From positions 15,041,088 through 15,105,087 of the forward strand of contig OX465579.1 in NCBI GenBank assembly GCA_950022655.1: a stretch of 64,000 bases of DNA, written 5' to 3'. The stretch comes from Alentia gelatinosa (taxonomy: Eukaryota; Annelida; Polychaeta; Phyllodocida; Polynoidae). Below are positions 57,346-64,000 of the stretch, piece by piece. A program made the position numbers and the translations under genes. The first letter of the stretch is position 1. The number at the start of each line of letters is the position of its first letter. A model generated the notes under the pieces. That model made no database searches. It had not been told where the DNA came from and saw only the letters and a list, made by a program, of their open reading frames with translations.

Positions 57346-58560
57346 TCTATTTCTTTAATGGCATAACTGCTTGTTTCTGCATGTCTTTTCAACTATAACC
57401 ATCTTCTTTTCTAATTTTTGTAGGGCAGAGACGAAAAATAAACAAGGAGATCTCTACCCCAGAAAAATTGGAAAAAGTTCTATTCTAATTTTATTTCATT
57501 TTCTTTTCCACCCCCTTGAACACTGGCTATAAGTTTCATCTGAATATACTCTGGCGAATGCCTTATTGGTACTATAAAACAGATTGGGAAAACTGCATAA
57601 CCTCCTCTTACAGAAATGAATAAACACTTTTAAATTTTGAAAATAATCCTCAAAATTGTTTGTATTTTCCTATGAATATAGCCCATGTTATTACGACGGA
57701 AGAGAAAATATACCTGTTAAGTCTCAATAGACTTCACGACACTTGCATATCACTCTTGGCCAATGGCGACTTAATGCTAAAGACCCCCAACACAATCTCC
57801 TCCCCTTATCGTAGTAACAAATAATCCACTTAGCCTGCAGACTGCTAGATGACAATGACAGTCAACAACCAATCAGAGATTTCACTGAGCAATTTTGCAT
57901 TAGATCCTAAAATCGTTTTTCCTAACTGCATTCAACTGCACCCAACAATACATGAATATGGGATTGTTTTGCACGTTTGATTTAAGCCTATATAATCCAA
58001 TTAACTAGTATAAATCAGCTTCAGTATTAAACGGCGATAACTCATCGTCCCTGGTTATAACTGCTTGAAAAACCTTAAACATGAAAAGGTGCAATACGGA
58101 CCAAGGTTTTTTCATCTCGTGAGTTTCCTTATAAGTACTTAGTTTCAAAAGCACGATTGGAGACCATTATGGTGCTACAAATCATTCGACAATATTAATG
58201 ACTGTCCCCTCTGAGATTTTATATCAATATTGGTTTTATTCAAGACCATAATAGTTAGGGAAGTGATCCTGAAAAGAGGCCTATAAATGCACTTTCGTGG
58301 CAAACTTTTGTAAACACCCTGGAATGTGGCTAGTTAGGGGTCATTTGGGCTGAATTTTTCATTTCTGATGTTACTTTTGCTCTAGAAGTGGATGTTCTAT
58401 GTGAAAATTCTGTTTTCATGGAAACACAGAAATTAACATTTTTGGACCTAAATCTAATGTTCAACTTAATATTCATAGCTTAACAGTGTAATGGGGAAGA
58501 CGTTTGTTTAATGTATTTGTTGTCTGATTTGTCTCGGTATGCCCATGTTAAATTTCAGGA
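57346..58560. other. AT-rich stretch, nothing recognised
   Basis: No inverted element, tandem array or credible frame. Confidence 0.3.
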
Positions 58561-58567
58561 GATTCCC

Positions 58568-58705
58568 TAGCCTGGAAGCCTGGCCTATGTGCTTACTCAC
58601 ATTATAGGCCAGGTAATGCCTTCCATTTTTTAGTGCACTATGGGTAACACCTCCATTTCTCTGGTGCATCATGGGTTACAGTGTTCAGCTAGTATTACGC
58701 TGGTT
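58568..58705 (+). repeat. Family X repeat copy 1
   Basis: CTAGCCTGGAAGCCTGGCCT, ATAGGCCAGGTAATGCC and a TGGTGCATCATGGGTTAC word match 59959-60080. GCCTGGCCTAT is inverted within the copy. Confidence 0.7.
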
Positions 58706-59609
58706 TTTAGAGGAACATTCTTATGAATTATCTTTTATTCTTTGAAAGATAGAATGGAAGGTACAAGTAAAATTAAGGTATTTGGGGAACATCATGAGAG
58801 ACAGAGGCACTCTCCAAGCAGAGATCCTGCTGGGAGGGTTGGAGAGAGGTTGTGCTGTGTATCCTTGCCACTGCAAATAAGTGGGGAACCAGCAAAAGGT
58901 CAAAGTCGCTTATAGCTGGGCGTTACCAGTCCCATATTTTTTTTTTATTATTTGGCAAGTTCGCATACAAACGTCGCGGTCTTCCACACCCCAAGTTCTT
59001 GAGTCAATAAGTATCACAGACGGTAGTTATCAAGTCGTGTGTTGACAATACACAGTAGTAAGTGATGTATAACAGAAAAGTGAATATATATGACATATAG
59101 AGATTTCTTACATCGAAATGGGTAATGATTTATACATACAAATGAGATATACAATGAAGGAACATAACATGATATACCGTCACCACTATGATAATTATAA
59201 TAAGAAACCGACAATCAATGATTTGATTGATTTGATTGAAATATGAGAATACTATACCATCAGCCTCATTAAATCATCTGGCTGGTATAAGCCATTTGTA
59301 CATAACTGGAATTGTTCTCGATAAAAATGTACTTTCGCCCCACTGCGGCATATAAAACCTACTGACAGGCAGACTGCCAATGTATAGATTCAGATCAGAT
59401 AAAAAAAAAATTAAAAAAAACTGGTGCCCAGAGCTGCAAGTACATGTTTCACAGAGGAAACCATCAACGAATTGCATTCTGCACCCGTCACTCGGGAAAC
59501 GCACCACCTCAACTCCTATTCAGAGGTTACAGTGACGTTGAGCCTCTGAGAAACATCTTTAAACCGGTGAACATTTGAAATCTCCACCCACGGAATCCTC
59601 AGTCGAATC

Positions 59610-59650
59610 CATTGGAACAAAAAAAAAAAAAAACAAAAAAAAAAAAACAT
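59610..59650 (+). repeat. Poly(A) runs
   Basis: A15 and A13 separated by a single C. No element was identified upstream. ATTTGAAATCTC is duplicated on either side (59574 and 59650), so this may be the tail of a retroposon with its target duplication. Confidence 0.4.
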
Positions 59651-59958
59651 TTGAAATCTCATCGATCCTCCCCTTTGTTTACTTTGTAGGGCTCCAGAGG
59701 TTCTTTATCAAATATTTTCATCTCATGCCATAAACTTTCTTTGGTTATAAAAAATATTCTTTACAGCTCAAAGGGCTTACCCCAGGCTGTATTTTCTATC
59801 TTCGAAAGGCAGATACATGTACATTTGTATGGTATCTGAAACGGGGTTTGATGGTAAAAAGGCCGTTGCTTACTGTGTGATTCGGGAACTTAGTCAACCC
59901 GTTACAACGTACAGACACGAGGAACCCTCAAAGACTTGAACGTTGAATTGTGGAGTTC

Positions 59959-60080
59959 TTAGCCTGGAGGCCTGGCTTATATATGTACTCTAATAATAGG
60001 CAAGGTAACGCCCAACATTTTTCTGGTGAATCGTGGGATTGCACTTAGTTTGTACCCAGCCAGTACTGTGGGGTTTTCAA
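59959..60080 (+). repeat. Family X repeat copy 2
   Basis: TTAGCCTGGAGGCCTGGCTT, ATAGGCAAGGTAACGCCC and TGGTGAATCGTGGGATTG align with copy 1. Confidence 0.7.
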
Positions 60081-60093
60081 TTAAGAAATACAA

Positions 60094-60222
60094 CTTGGAG
60101 CAAATGGTATGTTCATCATTGATGAATGAGCGTGCAATTATAAATGCAAAACAATAAAAGGTTTGGGTTACATTCAATCTAACCTTAAGGCAATGTATCT
60201 AGAGCGTTCATGCATGCTCTAA
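60094..60222 (+). mobile_element. Family J element J5, internally deleted
   Basis: CTTGGAGCAAATGGTATGTT at the start and GCATGCTCTAA at the end, with ~260 bases of the J body missing. The end TGCTCTAAATAGATG is duplicated again at 60238-60252. Confidence 0.7.
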
Positions 60223-60350
60223 ATAGATGTCCTTCATGTATGCTCTAAATAGATGGCCGTCCTTTTGGTATTGAACACTGAAGCAACCACAATATATCAT
60301 TGTGCCAAAGTGTCGAGAGGATGGATAAAACATTCATTTTATAACTGAAC

Positions 60351-60377
60351 TTATCTCACCCCTGCTGAGGTGAGATA
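60351..60377. repeat. Minimal family H relic
   Basis: TTATCTCACCCCTGCTGAGG TGAGATA is the two H module ends joined with almost nothing between them. A small hairpin (GCCTCTGACTGTC opposite GACAGTCGGAGCC) follows at 60400-60435. Confidence 0.6.
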
Positions 60378-60959
60378 TACAAATTTTGTCGACCAGTTAG
60401 CCTCTGACTGTCTGCACCGCTTGACAGTCGGAGCCTCTCGCACTAATATTTAAATGAATTCTATACGAAACAACTATGTACGTATACAGTTTGGTAGAGC
60501 TCATACAATCATAGTTTCTTAGATGAATACATGTGTCCACTCCACCCCATATATCCCTGTGGCAACATGTGGCTTTTCATCGATGGGAATAATAATTACC
60601 TCTTCAATTTACATGTACACTTTAAAAAAAAAAAAAAATCTTTCTATAAGAATTCTCAAGGCCAAGGGACAGAAAGCCAATACCATGTATAACAAAGGGT
60701 CCCTTCTAAACGCTACAAAAAGACCTCGCCTTTTAAGGCTAAATGCACAGTCTGGCCTTGAGGAATGAGAATAGCTGATAAATTGTACCAGTGAGGAGGT
60801 ACCCTACTAAATGTCAAGTATAAGGCCTTAAAGGTGTGGCTGAGCACTTGACAGTTAGTGCCAGCCAGTCTTGCACAATCTATGGTGGCACCTTATCTTC
60901 CCTGGAGTTGGGGGTCGGGTGGCAGACTTGACAACGACCGAGAGAGAGTTGTCCTAGGT

Positions 60960-61016
60960 GTCTGGTAGGCACTTGTTGAACGTGCCGCGGAAACGCTTAT
61001 AACCTTTGAGGTAAGA
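60960..61016 (+). other. Good splice-donor match of unknown use
   Basis: TTTGAG|GTAAGATTT at 61010/61011 fits the animal donor consensus. The preceding ~150 bases are GC-richer than the surroundings but have stops in all frames, so at most a non-coding exon. Confidence 0.2.
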
Positions 61017-61349
61017 TTTCCAAGTTTAAATTTCATTTAATTCAAATTACTTTCATATCACTATCAGTACAAATATAGATTCCTTATACATGTGTTGCTC
61101 AACGCTTTGTGTTTATGTTTTGCATTCAGATAGGTCTATTTCTTTTTTCTTTTTTTAATTTCTTCATTGTAAAATCTCGCAATTAGCAAGTTTTTTCAGT
61201 TAAAACAATATAGTTACAAGATATATATATTTTCACAACTATTAACATCGAGATAAAAAAATTCATCAATATTTAGATAGGTATGGTATGTGTGATGAGA
61301 GGGATGATATACATAAATCTTTGATTCTTTTTTATCCCCAGGCTTCTAA

Positions 61350-61665
61350 AGCCCAATGCTCATCTACCGATTTCGGAACATTTATGTACGTTTGTGGGCG
61401 ACAAACGGAGATTAATTAGTCTCAGCCGAGCCATCCTAATGGAGTCGGTAGATGTAGGACAGCTAGGCAAGACTACCCAGCGATTAGTGAACACTCAGTT
61501 TCTTTGGTCTTTGCCCTCCCCCAGCGATTAGTGGACCATACACTGATTTTATCAGTGTGCGGATCGAGCGAGGGGTTACGTAATTTGCCTGCGACAAGGT
61601 GACCGACACCTATACGATTTGGGAACTAATCGTTCAACCCTAAATCGGTAGATGGGCATCTGGCT
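61350..61665 (+). mobile_element. Family C element C5
   Basis: AGCCCAATGCTCATCTACCG to CGGTAGATGGGCATCTGGCT. TAA at 61347-61349 and 61666-61668. It preserves ggaacTAAtcgttc, the empty site for D1. Confidence 0.9.
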
Positions 61666-61954
61666 TAAGATTCACAGCACCTCCTCCATGTCCTATAGCT
61701 CTGTGCTACGGCATGCACTGCACTATGATGAATCATTTGTTTCAAATTTAAGATTTTATCATATACCCATGACATATTTCGCTGTATGCGATAACATAGC
61801 CGTATGGAATGGTGTCCCATATTTCAAGGTATTGAACACATCAATTTGCACAAATAACGCATCAACCATGTATCTCGCTATATGGATATCTTCGCCAGGC
61901 CGCCAAAGTGGGTAAACTGAATAAATTGTGGCAAATTATGGTGATATTTCATCA

Positions 61955-62095
61955 GTTCTGATATATAATAAATGTAGAACTACCTACCGTGCTTGTACAG
62001 GCTCCAAACCTTGATAATAATTTACAGTCCGAAGGTAACTCGTACCCTCAGCTGAGAACTTCAACAGCATGTTCAGTTCGTTCTATATAATTATT
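61955..62095 (+). repeat. Family U repeat copy 3
   Basis: TGATATATAATAAATGTAGA, CTACCGTGCTTGTACAGG, and AGCATGTTCAGTTCGTTCTA align with copies at 11985 and 18018. Confidence 0.55.
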
Positions 62096-62837
62096 TACCA
62101 ACAATAATCAATCACCTTACGATATATTTTTCATATTCACAGCCAAGGTCTTGACTTATTACATAGTTTTCCATACCATTCAGTTTGCATTCCACCATAA
62201 TTTTCATGATTTTCACGAAACGCCGTGACAAATGCTGATACCAACATGTACACCAACTGTCATCTTGGCTAATAATAAAATCTTTAAAAAAAGAATTACT
62301 GTGTCTGGGTTTCATGATTTCCTTAATTATAATCTGTCGCACGACCAAATTATGCAACATAGTATCCTCTGACACATTGGCTGAAGAAATCTACTGAATA
62401 TAAGACGAAACGTTGCAAAGATTTAATTCCATGCCCCCCCCCCTATCTCGATGTATAATTACCCCCAATAAATTCACTTTTAATTGAATCAGCTTGTCTG
62501 GTTTTCTGTGGATCCATTCAACACGACTATATCCACTGAATTATACTGATGCTAACCAAATTGTAGTGCTACCTTCTTTTCAATACGATACTTTTCATCA
62601 TTATCAATCTGACAATATATTTACACATTAACTTTCACAGGTACAAATAGACAATTACAGGACATTGTTTATGTATATTTCAAGAAACTCGGTTTTACTA
62701 GTACTTGTAATTTTGTCATTTTGAGCGTTATCCAATATCAAATTTTCCTTGAATAATCAGTTTCTTTGATGTTATTCGTAAAATATTCTGTCCTGTTTAT
62801 ATTTTGTACGTTGTTGGTAACAGATTTAGTAAATTTA

Positions 62838-63218
62838 AGCCCAATACACATCTGCTGATTCAAGGTTGAACGATTAGTTCCCAAATCGTATAGTAGTCGG
62901 TGAACTTGTCTCAGGCGAATTACATAATACCTTGGCCCTTGTTGGCCACCCAATCAAGTGCCATTTACCAACATTCCATTGTCGGCTACTAGATTTATCA
63001 ACATTTTGGCCAGCAATTTAGGAATATGGAAACCACAACTTGTTGGTGACAAAATAACATCTGAAGGAGGTGTTTCACTAATCGTTTCCTGACCCTTGAC
63101 TAGCTGTGCTACATCTACCGACTATGGCCGACTCCGTTAGGATGCCTTGCCTGAGACAACTTACCGTCCGTTGGTCGCCGGTACATAAATGCTCTGAAAT
63201 TGCTATGTGTATTGGGCT
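62838..63218 (+). mobile_element. Family C element C4
   Basis: AGCCCAATACACATCTGCTG to GCTATGTGTATTGGGCT, with TTA at 62835-62837 and 63219-63221. It is collinear with C3. Confidence 0.9.
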
Positions 63219-63221
63219 TTA

Positions 63222-64000
63222 GCTTTAGGTGAAATACAATTGTACTATTTCTCTTGATCTTTCTTTAACCTTAATCACCCTCAGGATAACTTTAATATAA
63301 TGATCTTCCCGGGGGTCATTCTCAAATCAAAATGTGACAGTGCTGCCGATACGGAAACTTCACCTTTCATTTGCCATTTCATCACACAGACGGGTTGAGA
63401 CAAATGGAGAGGTTTTACAGAGGGCCGTTTCTTCAGAATCAAATGCATCCTGTTTGAAATGAAATCCTTTACAAAGGTGATCAGTTTTTTATTTAAGTGC
63501 GTGGGAAAGATCACGTGATAAAAACCATGTCCCAGTGCGCAGGGCGTATTGGGACTAGACTGACTTTACGGTACTCGGTTTTTCCTGAGTGCTATATTGG
63601 AAAAGTGCAAATTGAGGTAATATTGGTAAAACTATTCTAAAGCCAACTCTAAAGGTCAGGATCCTTAGAGGCAATGTCCTTTAACAGCATTCAGTTCAGG
63701 ACGTTTTGTCATGTAGCAGCATTTGTGAGAGATTTATGCTTTTCTGGAACTGATTGTGACGCCTTCGTGCCTCAGATTCAGAATAATAGAGTTTGCATCC
63801 CCGAAATGCCATTCCCTAAGGAATTGCAAATCTCTTTTCGCTTTCAGTCGGGTTTCGGCTCTGAAAAAAAACTCATTGGAAACATCACCCTAACATCAAC
63901 CTAACGGGAAGAATTCTTACAATTGCAATTTGAATGTCAATTGAAACTTCTTGGCTTGGATAAAATCGAGCCTTTTAGGGATTTCGCAGTAGAACATAAA
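63222..64000. other. Unassigned right edge
   Basis: A 76-aa plus-strand frame at 63674-63904 (MSFNSIQFRTFCHVAAFVRD..) has unremarkable composition and no recognised family. GATCACGTGATA at ~63510 is an E-box palindrome. I see no repeats shared with the rest of the window. Confidence 0.2.

Overview
This window looks like intergenic or intronic DNA from an animal genome, most likely a marine invertebrate. I cannot fix the phylum from the sequence. The evidence for an animal is TTAGGG-type repeats, a tRNA-derived SINE head with A and B boxes, 3' ends of non-LTR retrotransposons with AATAAA and poly(A), CpG-rich promoters with NRF1, ETS, YY1 and GC-box motifs, and a very high load of short non-autonomous DNA transposons. 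No open reading frame is convincing as a complete gene. The long reading frames are almost all artefacts of repeats.

The window is a mosaic of MITE-like and fold-back elements. I gave the families working letters. A, B, C, D, E and R end in inverted repeats and are flanked by 3-bp TTA or TAA duplications, the target preference known for PIF/Harbinger elements. G starts CACTG and is flanked by TAT, as in CACTA/EnSpm elements. J has no target duplication and a Helitron-like 3' end. V has a perfect 22-bp inverted repeat and a CWG duplication. M, N, U, X, Y, Z and AA are further repeats. Nesting is common and other copies in the window often supply the empty site: C in B, D in C, G in A, J in G, V in an H module, and A in one arm of a fold-back.

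The most unusual structure is a group of about a dozen two-part elements (H, I, W, N). Each has a 120-260 bp module bounded by inverted ends resembling TTTATC..ACCCC, placed next to a long hairpin with 35-63 bp arms. The module is conserved within a family, while hairpin stems differ between loci. In most loci the stem carries the same short word as the interior of its own module.

Layout: 1-2.3 kb is GC-rich start plus fragments. 3.2-4.0 kb is a duplicated A element. 4.8-6.6 kb is a nested B/C/D stack. 7.8-10.8 kb holds W, D and paired M. 11.3-15.5 kb holds U, H, V, I, W, hairpins and a promoter-like stretch at 14.64 kb. 16-21.5 kb holds G, a SINE, A in a fold-back, I and a 10-bp minisatellite. 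22.7-23.7 kb holds a LINE end and I. 24.9-30.2 kb holds AA and several H and I elements. 30.5-33.2 kb is a J/K/G cluster. 33.4-35.8 kb holds (TA)n(GA)n, a second LINE end and a telomere-like array split by a retroposon. 37.2-38.4 kb is an A-A-E-F chain. 39.6-45.2 kb holds H, N, A and AA. 46.2-47.2 kb is an A-E pair. 48-50.3 kb holds promoter-like GC-rich DNA. 50.3-51.3 kb is an A(G)-B chain. 52-63 kb holds scattered R, J, M, C, Y, N and X copies.

The only gene-like candidates are a short ORF starting in an AAGATGGCG context at 37.04 kb, a 55-codon ORF inside the CpG-rich promoter at 50.08 kb, and a minus-strand ORF at 44.84-45.24 kb. All are low confidence.
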